From Pristionchus mayeri (lineage: Eukaryota; Nematoda; Chromadorea; Rhabditida; Neodiplogasteridae), in the NCBI GenBank assembly GCA_036245805.1, contig BTRK01000002.1:2662689-2726688 (forward strand): 64,000 bases of DNA, in the 5' to 3' direction. Each line of letters starts with the position of its first letter. Position 1 is the first letter of the stretch. This document shows positions 45,899 to 57,169 of this stretch, in pieces. The notes beneath the pieces were generated by a model. That model searched no databases. It was not told the DNA's origin and worked only from the letters and a program-made list of their open reading frames with translations. The position numbers were made by a program, and so were the translations under genes.

Positions 45899-48877
45899 AT
45901 GTACTTCACTTTGATCTTCATCATCTCTATCACCATACTTCAAACAGCTTCCGCCCTTACCTGCTACTGGGGTTCTCAATTCAACGGAGAAAAGCTTGTT
46001 AGCTTCTTTTCGATTCAACTCTCTCTTCAAATAGCGGCATTTTTTTTGTAAATATTTTTAGAAAAATGAATTTTCGAAATTTGACTATATAAAGAGGCCG
46101 GATCGGTGACCACCCCCCGGACACGGCCCCCCAGAATGGGAACCGGGCAACCTCACTTTGTGCATGGACACCCCTTGGTCCCATGCTGCGAAAAGTATTG
46201 GTGTTTGCTCGGTTCCACTTATCAATGGGCAAATATAACCTCACAAACTCGAAAAATCGAGATTTCGTATTTTCTGAACTCGACAAGAAAGAGTCTCTTT
46301 TGCGTTACAGCAGGCATGTTCAATAACTAAAAATGAAACATTCCGATCGAATCCTACTCGACCTAGATACCTAATGCAAGATCCATAATTTTGAATTTTT
46401 AGCAAAACATGACAAATATTGAAAGACCGACGGTTCTCATTATGCACAAAATGTAGCCCGATGAATTCTGCATCGAATCCTCCAAAATCGGGAAAAAATA
46501 ATTTTCCCCATTGTAGTCTCCCCCTGCCTCGAATGTGCAAGGGTTCTCAAATTGACTGATTTTTTTCGTATTATTTGCATTCTAGTGAACTTTTTCGATG
46601 CAGTTTGAGCGTTGCTATTAATTCTAAGACTGGTAAAACTTGAAACTGCAAGCGAAAACCGGATTTGCATAATTCTCAAAATGACGATTTTGACAACATC
46701 GGTTGGACCCATATTCGAGAGACTAAAAGTCATTTTTTTCAATGGCATGACAATGAAAACAATGTGCAATGCAAAGTATACAAGTTCTAGTTTAAGAAAA
46801 ACAAAATAACTGTTTTCCTACAAAATTAAAAATTTCAGTTTTTTACCCCAAAATCCAATATTAGCTTTGGTGACTTGAAATTTCTCAGCTTTCATAGTTA
46901 ACTAAAACTGCGTTGTTTTATAAGAAATCAACATTTTATCATGAGAAAAGCAAAAACGAGCCAAGAAAATTCATGTGCGCCACATTTTGGAAACAATTGT
47001 TTTTTCAACTTCGATTTTACGTACATTTTCGCAGTGGTAACTCAGGATTTTAGTTCTACTACCCATGATGTATCCGCGTATACTATACTAGAGTAGCACT
47101 ACTGCGGAAATATCATCAATACGTGACTCTCGTTATTGCTATTTTCTTGATAACTTCTCACAAATTTCGTCAAAATCATTAGTATTGTTAGTAAAATATT
47201 CGTAAAATTTCGATTTGTTTTGAAGAAATTGAACACGAATGATCATAATGAATATAATTTGGTTATATATTTTATAAAATGTTTTTTTTGTCACTAAATG
47301 TGTGCATTTTTGAAATTTCGTATTTTTTCGTGTTTCAAAATTTCAAAATTTTTGAAGCTTACGCAAATACAGGTGTTATTCGTATTTTCATGAGCTATTA
47401 AAATTCTGATGATATTTCTTATATAATTGGAGCTACTAGTGCACAAACATTTGAATTATGCACGCGATTCACTTTCAATTCTATTGATTTTGACGAAATT
47501 TGTGAGAAGTTATCAAGATAATAGCAATAACAAGAGTCACGTATTGATGATATTTCCGCAGTAGTGCTCCTCTAGTATAGTATACGCGGATACATCATGG
47601 GTAGTAGAACTAAAATCCTGAGTTACCATGCGAAAATGTACGTAAAATCGAAGTTGAAAAAAAAATGTTTCCAAAATGTGACGCACATGAATTTTCTAGG
47701 CTCGTTTTTGCTTTTCTCATGACACAATGTTATTTTCTTATAAAACAACGCAGTTTTAGTTAACTATGACGAAATTTTTCTTAGTCACCAAAGCTAATAT
47801 TGGATTTTGGGTTAAAAAAAACTGAAATTTTTAATTTTGTAGGAAAACAGTTATTTTGTTTTTCTTAAACTAGAACTTGTATACTTTGCATCGCACATTG
47901 TTTTCATTGTCATGCCATTGAAAAAAATGACTTAGTCTCTCTAATATGGGTCCAGCCGAGGTTGTCAAAATCGTCATTTTGAGAATTATGCAAATCCGGT
48001 TTTCGCTTGCAGTTTCAAGTTTTACCAGTCTTAGAATTAATAGCAACGCTCAAACTGCATCGAAAAAGTTCACTAGAATGCAAATAATACGAAAAAAATC
48101 AGTCAATTTGAGAACCCTTGCACATTCGAGGCAGGGGGAGACTACAATGGGGAAAATTATTTTTTCCCGATTTTGGAGGATTCGATGCAGAATTCATCGG
48201 GCTACATTTTGTGCATAATGAGAACCGTTGGTCTTTCAATATTTGTCATATTTTGCTAAAAAATCGAAATTATCGATCTTGCATTAGGTATCTAGGTCGA
48301 GTAGGATTCGATCGGAATGTTTCATTTTTAGTTATTGAACATGCCTGCTGTAACGCAAAAGAGGCTCTATCTTGTCGAGTTCAGAAAATACGAAATCTCG
48401 ATTTTTCGACTTTGTGAGCTTATATTTGCCCATTGATAAGTGGAACCGAGAAAACACCAATACTTTTTGCAGCATGGGACCAAGGGCTGTCCATGCACAA
48501 AGTGAGGTTGCCCGGTTCTCATTCCGGGGGGCCGTGTCGTCATAACAATGATTGCACAGGGCCATCAACAATTCTGCCAGCACTACTCGCAATTCTGTGT
48601 GAAGCAAATCAACTATCATGGATCTGCTGCTGCGACTCGCGGCTGTGACGAAAGGAACGTATGCCAAGCGGTGAGAACAAATTACTATTTCTCCCATATT
48701 TGTTTTAAATTGACAAGAGCGCCTAATATCGCTGAAAAACATTATTTTTTGCATATGTCAGGAAGGATGCTCTGGCTACTTCTGCTGCTGCAGGGGCGAC
48801 TTCTGCAACCCTGCGACCGCTCCCTCTGCCCTCCTCTCCCTCGCAGCAATCGCAGCTGCGATCGCGACACTATGCTG
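45899..48877 (+). CDS. Ly6/three-finger, probably GPI-anchored small secreted protein (Ly6b)
   Basis: Three exons. Exon 1 (45899-45997) follows a TTTTAG acceptor by 7 nt and encodes a signal peptide (MYFTLIFIISITILQTASA) and LTCYWGSQFNGEK. Exon 2 (48560-48670) encodes HQQFCQHYSQFCVKQI and TRGCDERNVCQA. Exon 3 (48762-48877) encodes EGCSGYFCCCRGDFCNPATA and a hydrophobic tail (LLSLAAIAAAIATLC) before TGA. The Cys layout and CCxxDxCN end match Ly6a and the Ly6/uPAR three-finger class, and the tail fits GPI anchoring. Intron 1 is 2.56 kb and nearly all of it is one fold-back element. The gene is convergent with lectin copy D, mirroring Ly6a and copy A. All frames are open, so it is likely functional. 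Partner unknown. Confidence 0.8.
46120..48539. mobile_element. 2.4-kb fold-back element filling Ly6b intron 1
   Basis: Left arm 46120-47178 and right arm 47485-48539 are inverted copies of about 1.06 kb with few differences, joined by a 306-bp spacer. Outer ends: GACACGGCCCCCCAGAATGG and the complement of CATTCCGGGGGGCCGTGTC. Matching frames occur in both arms in mirrored orientation but resemble no protein I know. The right end is 20 bp from the exon 2 acceptor. As transcript it would fold into a long hairpin. Confidence 0.88.
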
Positions 48878-48894
48878 ATCATGCACACACACAC

Positions 48895-49245
48895 ACTAAA
48901 CAACGGAAGCTGCGACTGCTACAAAGCTGCGACTGCTACAATTCTGTGACCTCCCCCAACCCCCTGTCATCCTATCTCTCGCAGTAGTCACAGCTGCGAT
49001 CGTGACACTATTCTGATCATGCAATCACATGATTAACACCTACTAAGAGAGCAAACGTATTTATGTTTCCTGCGTTGTATAAATACATGTACTTACTAAA
49101 TTCACCACTAACGCTTTCGAATACAGCAGATTCTGTTAAAATTGAATAGGACGATACTTGGGACCAAACTACAGTCAAATCTGCTGCACCCGCGTTGACT
49201 TCTGCAACCCTGCGACCCTCTCTTTCCCCACTAGCAGTATCGACT
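48895..49245 (+). pseudogene. Ly6 terminal-exon relics downstream of Ly6b
   Basis: Two decayed copies of the Ly6b last exon: a tail fragment at about 48965-49025 (AGCTGCGATCGTGACACTAT, compare the exon 3 tail) and a second at about 49175-49245 that reads CCTRVDFCNPAT. No upstream Ly6 exons accompany them. The same multiplication of last exons occurs beside Ly6a. Confidence 0.65.
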
Positions 49246-50334
49246 CTATTCTAATCACACTATTATTCTATAAAATATTCGATATCGAACAAGTTTGTAC
49301 GTACTGTAATCAACACCAATCACATGAGTAACGTTCTCATCACCCGTTTTATCGGAGATTTGGACAAGGACATTACCGTACCATTGTCTAGGTTACGGTA
49401 TGTCTTGCGGGGTACGGTTACGGGTTACGGTAACGGGTTATCACACGAGCAGTATGCTGAGGAGACCATCATTCCACTAAAACGGCTATCATCCAGAAGT
49501 GTGCCGTCGTATGCGTTAGGGACCTGCAAATATATTTCGGCATTATCGTACACTATTACGCCTACTACAGTATCCCAAAGTATCCCAAAGTACCCTTCCC
49601 CAGTATAGCAAGTATCCCAAGAAATCGCAAGATATCCACAGTATCACAAGAGCGTTATTTAATGGCAAATGAAGTTCGAAAACTATACCACAGCAAAATA
49701 AAAATAAGGAGACGGCTGCCCGAATTATGAACACTAATGCTAACCGTATACACGCCATATCCTTTTGCGTCCATCCATTTCTTGTTCTCCGGTAGGGTGA
49801 ACGTGTGGTGCGAGTTAACCGTCACCCTACAGCCATCGCGAAATACCGCATATCGCATCTACAGTACATTTTTAAAAAATATTTATTTATATAAAACTAT
49901 ATATTATAAATACAAAAAATAGCTTCAGTTAAACAATTCTCACAGACTTTATCATTTTCCTTATTATAACCATGCGAAAATTGTTTATTTGGTTCGTTTA
50001 TATTCATATCTCCAACAAAAGTTTTGTAATCGAACATTGCGCACGTATTTGCATTTTTCCCTGAAATGCGTTACATAAATCAATTCTCAGATAAATAATT
50101 ATCAGTGTCATATATGCTTGGATTTTTTATCATTTTCGGCTCAGACACCTACATTTGCAAATTTTCTCCTTAGGCGTGCCGATATCATCGGGAATAAATG
50201 GTGTAAAATTGGGATCTTTATCTTTGAGATTCTCCCCCGGACACACGCATGTGAAGAAACCTGAACAATAATTTTGTGGGAAAAAAATTACGTCGCGTTT
50301 AGGATAATACTAAATGAGCCAACAGCTACACACT

Positions 50335-50540
50335 AGGGTGGCTGAAATGGATCAACGGGTCGCTATATAGATGGCCTCGGCAGATCAGAGACGGATGAGA
50401 CGGATGACCGTCCCCTCTGGCAGTCCTACCCTCTCTATTCACTGTGGATAGAGAGACACTCTCGTCTCTCTCTCTATCCTCACGGATGACCCGCATGAGA
50501 GAGTAAATGGTTAACCGTGATCCATTTCAGCCACCCTACT
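50335..50540. repeat. 206-bp hairpin MITE in copy D intron
   Basis: Ends AGGGTGGCTGAAATGGATCA and TGATCCATTTCAGCCACCCT are inverted. The interior has GAGAGAGAC/GTCTCTCTC blocks like other hairpins in the window. It ends 6 bp before the exon starting at 50547, right at its donor. Confidence 0.85.
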
Positions 50541-52279
50541 ACACACCGTGATATCTGGGGTTTTCGTGGTCGCCTTGGTAAAATTGATTGTTAATACACT
50601 CTAGTTTGCCGCATGGCTTATCATTCTTTTTCATTCTGTTTTCGCACTCTTGGAAGAACCCTGGAAAATGTAATTGCATTCCAATCATTGTTATTTCGAA
50701 GCCTACTTATCGAGCAAATGGCTTTCGCTAGGACACTTGGAGGCATATCGATTTTGAGGCCTGCAGGAAGCAAAATTACGTTTCGAAGAAACAAGTACAA
50801 CTTACCACTCTTCAAACCAAGCGAAGAACTTTCTTCGGGAAAATCGGAGCACTCGTTCTTTGGATAGTTCGGATTCCATAAAAGTAATTTCGATGCTGCA
50901 GCGTGCTGTAAACATATTGCTAGGAATATTCTAAATAATATTTCAAATATTTTTTAACAAATTTAAGTCTAAACCTGTTCATTCCCGTGATGGTCGAGAG
51001 ATTTCCATTTCTGAGCTAGGATTTTCCTCTTGCTAGTGTCGGACACCTGTCCGGTCACACATTTCGTTTGAATGTTCTCTCCCTAAATATTGCACCATTG
51101 AACAGTAACTGAGATTTGCTCACTGGTTTCCAATTAGTGTCGTATTCTTCAGCAATCTTTTCCTTTGTCATGTATCCAGCCAATCGTAGTGCTCCAGTGT
51201 ACCTCTGTAATTTTATTAAAAATTATTTATAATAATGTTTTTGAAATTTTAAGCAGTGATTCCATCACTAGAAATCATCACTCCATTCTTTCTCGCCATT
51301 TAAATCGGTGAGATTTCTTTCGAAGCCACTCCCTATTACGATTCTAAATTCTACTATAATTTTTTTCAAACTCAATTTTAGTCTGCGAAACAAACCAATT
51401 TCGTGTAAACTTCCGGGTCCGCCGTACCATCGTCCATTCCACCCGAACGTAGATCAGATGGTGCTTCATTACAACTGAAAAATGGGCGTGGCCTCACAAC
51501 GGTGGCCATGATAGGTTATCTACCCCTTGGCCGTCTCCTTCGTGTCGCGGTTGAACGTGTACTTGCTGGAAACATAGAGACAACGGTGGTTTTTCTCATC
51601 GTAGACAGCATCTGATATTCAATGTTAGACATGAAAACGTAATATTTCAGATGGTTTTCGATTCGTATTAATCATATGCCAAGGATAGGCCCATAGTCTT
51701 CGGAAGGCCTTCGGTAATCGTACATTTTTGTTTCCAATTTAACCTTTTCCGAGCTTAGCCAGCTTGTCGCAGTACCACTTTTGACCTGAAAAAGTGAAAC
51801 AAAGATCAATAAGTATCCTCAATTAGTGCAGGTTGAAACACACCTTCTGTGAATTTTGCGTGGAACTCGCAAGCGAAAGTGGCCCTGAATAATTTTAGTA
51901 AAAATTCTTCATTTGGGATCATTAAAAAATATTTAGCGAACTCACTTAAACTTGGCTCCGTTCGCTCTCTCGAAGCTTCCTTGCCATCGATTATTCAGAA
52001 AATCCGTGCGGGTTCTCATAAAATAGTGGGTGGCATCAGTCGGAACTGGTTTGTCCTTCTCGAATGACTTCAGAGTCTCTCCGTCCTCCCAGTAGCCACC
52101 TAAAAATGTTTAATTTTTTTAAAATTATTATTTTTATTATTAATTATTATTAATTATTATTATTTTTTTAAAATACTAAGTCTGACCCTCGACGAGTTTC
52201 CACATCTTTGAGTGAATCATCATGTCAGATTGCTCGAGCGACCTTTAAATTGGAATTTTTATTGATTGATCTTTGATCT

Positions 52280-52471
52280 GGCTCTTGTGCTGAAGCCCAG
52301 ATCCACATTTTCAAGCTCCCATTTTTCATTTTTCTATGAAAGTTTACCAGTCAATTCATACCATTGATCTTAAGATTGTCGTAATTCTTAGAATGAATGT
52401 ATCCTAACTTATCTGCTATCTATCCCAACCTAAACCACATGATATACGATCTGGGCTTCAGCACAAGAGCC
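52280..52471. mobile_element. hAT-type MITE inside the copy D-specific intron
   Basis: Terminal inverted repeats GGCTCTTGTGCTGAAGCCCA / TGGGCTTCAGCACAAGAGCC, 192 bp, flanked by the 8-bp direct repeat TTTGATCT (52272-52279 and 52472-52479). An 8-bp target duplication is typical of hAT elements. Confidence 0.85.
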
Positions 52472-53349
52472 TTTGATCTTTCTCACCTCCCATCTCTATC
52501 GACACCAATCCAGAGCTTATCGATTCCGAGAGAATGGGCTTTCACTGTAAATATTTGTGCCATTTAATTGTTATTGATTGCATTATTGATGAAGATATTG
52601 AATTCAATCATTATTGTTGCTAATAAAAATGCAATCATCATTTTGTAAACTCACTTCCGACAAATTTCGCGTGTGTGTGCGAGTAAAACACGGATAATTT
52701 GCCCCCATTGCAGATCTTACTTTGGCCAGCGCTATCTTTCTCGAGATATTTCGGGATTGTTTCCTCCACATATTTCTGAAAATTTAATCGTTTATTTTGT
52801 TGTTAAAAAAACAAAAAAAATCGTACGTCCGTATTGCTCGAATCTTTCGGGAAGGTGTAGAACTTGTCGAACATAAGATGCGCATCTTTCAATCCCACGC
52901 ATTGGTAGGCAGCTTCTGAACGCGGATACTTAGCATATTTTACATAAATAAAAAATGCATTAATAAATTAAAATGTATTTAATAAACTTACGAACGATAC
53001 ACCTGGTCTTCTGCCCGTCCACCTCTCCTTGCACGAAGGTAGTTGGAAAGTACTCGAGACAGGTTGCCAGCGCTTCTTTTTCATCTTTGCTCTAAATTTA
53101 ATATATTTTTTTTCTTTTTTTGGTTTAAGGGTTATCTGCGTCTGTCTTCATAGCAGCCCCCCTCTACTGGTGCGGCTATGAAGACAGACCTCCTCTATAC
53201 TCATTTTTTGCCTCTTCAATATTTTGCAAAATCTTGCAGTGGATATATTGCAATACACATTCACAGATACCGCACCTTCCAGTCGATTGTAATCTGGCAC
53301 GGGTCCTTGTTCGGAAGCTCGTAGAGATTGCATGTTGCTAAAGTAGAAG

Positions 53350-54177
53350 CTGAAATCCTGCAACAGAAATCAATTACAATTACAGCCAACCTTATTATCG
53401 CAGATCATCACCAGTTGCACCCACCCGCCTGAAACAAATTTCGCCCTAACGTATCCCTACGTAAGGCTGCCTAGCATACACTACACAATACCGAGATCAC
53501 ATCACCATCCTACTGCAATAATTCCCACTTATCATAACCTAGTACAAAATGAAATATACCGCACCCTACATAACGCTAGCATGCAATACCCCATACCGAG
53601 ACCGCACCTCCTTAGTACAATATATCCTAGTACCCTTCGCCTGAAACAGTAATATACCCTCCTATTCCCATCCCCTTCCCCTATCGCCCCTTCAACCTCC
53701 ACCTTCTCACTCATCCCCCTACAGTGCACTGTGCCCTGCATTACCCCTGCTCATTACACACATATTGGCCTATTGGTATTACTCCCCTACCCTCCAGCAC
53801 CAACACCATCATCTCTCGGTACCACGCCCAACTGTATGCCAGGTGCCACCACTACCACCACCACCAGCACATCCCACCCACAGTACCCTCAATGTTCGAA
53901 ATTATCACATCAACTCCACACCGCGACCACGCCAAACTGCTACAGTACTCCTGCTGCCCTTACACTACTACAGTATGCCATTTCCATCTCCTCCTACCCA
54001 CCCCCGCCTCCCCCCCAATCCAACCCCCATCTCACTCATCCCACCCATCCCCACATTTACAGGTCGATTCTGCCATCTCGGTGGGAGATGGATTCGAGGG
54101 TGGAGGGTACTCTCCACCCCCTATCCCCTCCCCCAACGTCACCTCCAACTAATTTTAAAAAAAGAAAATCCACTCAC
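53350..54177. other. Strand-skewed first intron of lectin copy D
   Basis: Strongly C-rich on the plus strand, so G-rich on the coding strand, with many imperfect GGTATGGGT-like units. Corresponding introns of A (11780-12530) and C (37556-38317) share the bias; that of B is shorter and milder. Long frames here are by-products of this composition. Confidence 0.65.
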
Positions 54178-54257
54178 CCTATAACGGCGCTCAGCAGAAG
54201 GAAGAGAGTCCTCGGCCGCAAAATCGGAGGAGAGGACGACGACTGAATGAATGGAAA

Positions 54258-54330
54258 ATGGAGGAGGAGGAGGGGAGGAGAGGAGAGATAGAGGAGGAGG
54301 AGGGAGAGGGAGATGAGAGGCGAGAGAGTG
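54258..54330. repeat. GGA/GA-rich tract in lectin copy D leader
   Basis: Counterpart of the CTC tracts upstream of the start codons in copies A to C, interrupted here by AGAGGAGAGATA. Confidence 0.75.
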
Positions 54331-54500
54331 AAGAGTAATGAAGAGACTAATCCCCTTTGTTCAAATGAGGTGAGAAAAACAACTTTTTTGAGTCTCTCCT
54401 ACTAGCGAAAAATATGTTTCAAATACGAAATAACGCGCCACGTTTTTGGTTCCATAATGGAATATGCATAGTTACGTAGATTGCGTTAAGAAAAAATCTC

Positions 54501-55088
54501 GGCTCTGTCTGGTTTGGGGGACAGTGTTGGTTTCGGGGGACATATGTCCCCCCAAACTGACGATATGTCCCCCAAAACCGACGATATGTCCCCCCAAACC
54601 GACAATATGTCCCACCAAATCTAACGTCCCTAAAATTACAAAAGGTCCAAAAATTGCTTTAAAATGAATTTTACTGATTTTGGAGTTCATCCGTCGTTTA
54701 CATTGTGCCATCCTGGTGTGTTGAATGGAGTACGATTATTCTGGTAGTCGAGGGGGGGCGTGGTATTCATGGTTGTGGAAGTCGAGGAAGGGACCGAATC
54801 AGTTCTGGTAGTCGAGGGGGAATAGTAGTTGTCATTAGGACAGAATCAGAGGCTTCATTCGTTCCTTCTCTGCGTCCTTCACCGTGATTGGCATCACGCA
54901 AAACTTCAGATGCTTTAGGAGAACACCATCCATGATAGTCTGTGCATATTGCTCGGCCATGGAATGATCTCCTAACGATTCATCCCCAGCGTTTTAAGCC
55001 GAAATTCTCGATATGTCCCCTGAAACCGACGATATGTCCCCCCAAATCAGACAGGACCCCAATATGTCCCCCCAAACCAGACAGAGCC
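54501..55088. mobile_element. 588-bp hAT-like non-autonomous element with subterminal repeats
   Basis: Ends GGCTCTGTCTGGTTTGGGGG and its complement (the right end has one extra C), flanked by AAAATCTC on both sides (54493-54500, 55089-55096), an 8-bp target duplication. Subterminal GATATGTCCCCCCAAACCGA units occur 3-4 times near the left end and 2-3 times near the right, in inverted sense relative to the ends. No transposase frame. Confidence 0.85.
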
Positions 55089-55157
55089 AAAATCTCTTTC
55101 ATTTATGTTCATGCTCTCCATCGCTAAACTTTTTGCGCGAGCCATTATCGAAGCACT

Positions 55158-55436
55158 GGGTCCGATGATCACCATCGGATAATAACTAGAGTTCGTAATT
55201 CGGGTCACCGTCTCTTCATTCTGCACACTCTCTCGACCGGTTGAACAGCGAGAGAGTGTGTAGAATGAAGAGACCGTGGATTCATTTCTCGAACTCTAAT
55301 AATATCCTTCCAGATGAGAACCAAAAATGGATCCTTTTGTAGAACTTTCACATTATCATTTTGACACTTTTTAGGCTAGCATGCATATGCTGGGGAAGGG
55401 TACTATGTTTGGTTATCATTAAGCGGCTCCGAAAAT
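55158..55436. repeat. MITE family 2 copy split by a family 4 MITE
   Basis: Outer parts (55158-55187 with TGATCACCATCGGATAATAA; 55298-55436 with GAGAACCAAAAATGGATCC and GTAGAACTTTCAC) match the family 2 copy at 20360. The inner 55188-55297 is a family 4 hairpin (AGAGTTCGTAATTCGGGTCA to complement), so family 4 inserted later. Confidence 0.7.
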
Positions 55437-55756
55437 ATGGGGCACATGTGAAAAGCTTATCTGCAAAATTGTATTCTTGAAAAAAATTAGATTTAATAAA
55501 TCTATCAAAAACTGCGTTTGCAAGAGGAATTGTATCTCTGTAAATATTTATGGCTAACATCTAGGTATGACGAATGTTCTACCGAATCAAGCAGATCCCG
55601 CTTCATGGTATGTGGGCGCGTTATTTCTATAGCGTCTCTTATCAGGTGCCAACTACAAAATGAGTGCATTGCTATAGCGGAAGTGAAAGATCACTAATCA
55701 AGAAATGAACAAATTCGAATGTACAAATCAGAATGAATAACATAAGAATCATCAGA

Positions 55757-57169
55757 ATCGATGCTTGTTTACTCTAGCCGTAATGGTTGCTACTGTATTT
55801 ACTGTGACTCTGGGCGTGACTGAAGTATTGCGCTGTTTCTGCAACATACAATCGATTTTACCTGCAGTAATTAATATTTTTTAAAGTCATTCTTAGAATA
55901 AAATCGGTAAAATACCCACCATGAAGCTGCGAAATTTCAAACACATTCCCACGTAGCAGAGGAAATTGAGAAACTCCGCTACCGCACCGATTCCCGTGTT
56001 TCCCACCTTGAATGAGAGCATTTCGATCCAATCGATATACATCCGTTTCTAGCATATTATCGTGTTATTATCGCATTCTAACTGTAACGGCATAAATGAA
56101 TTTATGGATGAATGAATGAAAGAATGCATGATTTTCTATTATTGAAATTGATTATACAACTACCGAATAATTTGTAAAATAGGTGCCGAGTAGTGAGAAT
56201 TCGACACCGAGTGTACCGAATACATTAGAGTTCACCTGGGATAATGTGTTTATTCAGTTTAGTTTAATTTTTATAAAGTAAACTTTCTAAAGATATGTAA
56301 GGTTTTCGGGCTGTGGGTATGCAAATGATTGCTTACCACGTACGAAGTGGAGCCCGGCAAGATGAGAGGAATCGCGGCAAGGAAAAACACAGTCCAGAGA
56401 AGAACGTAGAATGCAATCATCCTGCCACTCCAAATCTTAAAGAAACATAGCAGTTATCGAATAATTGGCAAACTCCTGACCACCAAAGATTGCTGAATTA
56501 TGGAAAACAACATTAAATTTAGGCTAAAATTAACGAAAATTAGGCACCTTTGCATGTTTCAGCGGCAGTGCTATTGCTGTCAGTCGAGTGATTCCAAGCA
56601 CAAAGTGAAGTACTGCCGATACAGTATTGCAAAGCGTGGCCTGGACAAATTTTATCGTAATATTGAAAATTGTTTACAACGATACCTGAATTTGAACAAT
56701 CTTGGACAGGGGGCTCCCAATTGACTGCAATAAAATTAAAAATAGCGGGTTAGTTAATTCATTCTGGATAATTACCTTGTAAAACTCGAAGAACAGTCCA
56801 TCCGCCGCTGGTTCAGTGATGAGAATGAATACGAGCGCATATAGAATGTTCACAACGCCTGCAAAAATGTTTGTTAGGCTGAAACTTATATTCACAATTT
56901 GGAGAGAAAACAAGGCTTACACGCGTTCATAACTAGCGTCCGAAATGAGGGATCGAGATTGAGCCTTCGAGCTTTGAAGGTGAGAATGTAAAGAATTCTG
57001 AAAATAAATAATAACTTAAAGTGAATACAAATTATTAATTTCGAAAATGGAAAATTAAAGTGAATTCAATTTAAAAATACCTGCAGTGAAGCGGAAGTGT
57101 AACAACCATAACTACGTCGCACGCGATTATTACTTCCATTCCGTCGCTGAAAGCGAGATAATATCGAAA
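55757..57169 (-). pseudogene. Serpentine 7TM receptor (Srv-like), partial
   Basis: Exons from the 5' side: 57081-57169 (GMEVIIACDVVMVVTLPLHC, first membrane helix), about 56920-56996 (RILYILTFKARRLNLDPSF), 56775-56858 (VVNILYALVFILITEPAADG), 56684-56725 (SIGSPLSKIVQIQ), 56544-56609 (YFTLCLGITRLTAIALPLKH), 56338-56437 (GRMIAFYVLLWTVFFLAAIP), 55920-56050 (GAVAEFLNFLCYVGMCLKFR), and perhaps 55757-55859, which ends in TGA. The ITRLTAIALPLKH motif after helix 3 and the loop IWS fit the nematode serpentine receptor class V group of chemoreceptors in the plasma membrane. I cannot find a first exon with ATG, and no helices 6 and 7 follow; the last exon is polar. It is either a truncated gene or has missed exons. 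Frames of the seven main exons are open and in phase where checked. Confidence 0.65.

Larger units (their letters stand above)
49425..54224 (-). pseudogene. Lectin-like copy D: two CTLDs plus EGF-like region, start codon lost
   Basis: Mirror partner of copy A. Exons: 54178-54224 (signal exon without start), 53276-53349, 52992-53091, 52827-52915, 52655-52775, 52487-52544, 52187-52242, 51946-52099, 51844-51884, 51744-51785, 51524-51611, 51396-51474, 51124-51204, 50975-51082, 50806-50905, 50707-50760, 50547-50660, 50153-50260, 49948-50060, 49745-49858, 49425-49523. The body is open from exon 2 to the stop. Marks: LGIDKLWIGV, NNRWQG, FACEF; RCLYVSS, AICSI; EGF-like FFQECE and TCVCPGEN; last exon VPNAYDGTLL. 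Lesions: the ATGTGG of copies B and C reads ATTTTG here; the Cys of KCYxF is Phe (KFYTF); exons 1 and 2 do not share phase by the obvious sites. One extra intron (52243-52486) splits the exon that is single in A, B and C. A functional gene with another start cannot be excluded. Confidence 0.75.

Noticed and set aside
46106..48500. Mirrored 90-109 codon frames in the fold-back arms
   Set aside because: Both arms yield the same frames because they are inverted copies; no known domain and overlapping frames on both strands.
53724..54246. Overlapping 139-171 codon plus-strand frames rich in Pro, Thr and His
   Set aside because: They are the C-rich strand of the copy D first intron; the corresponding frames are not conserved in copies A and C.
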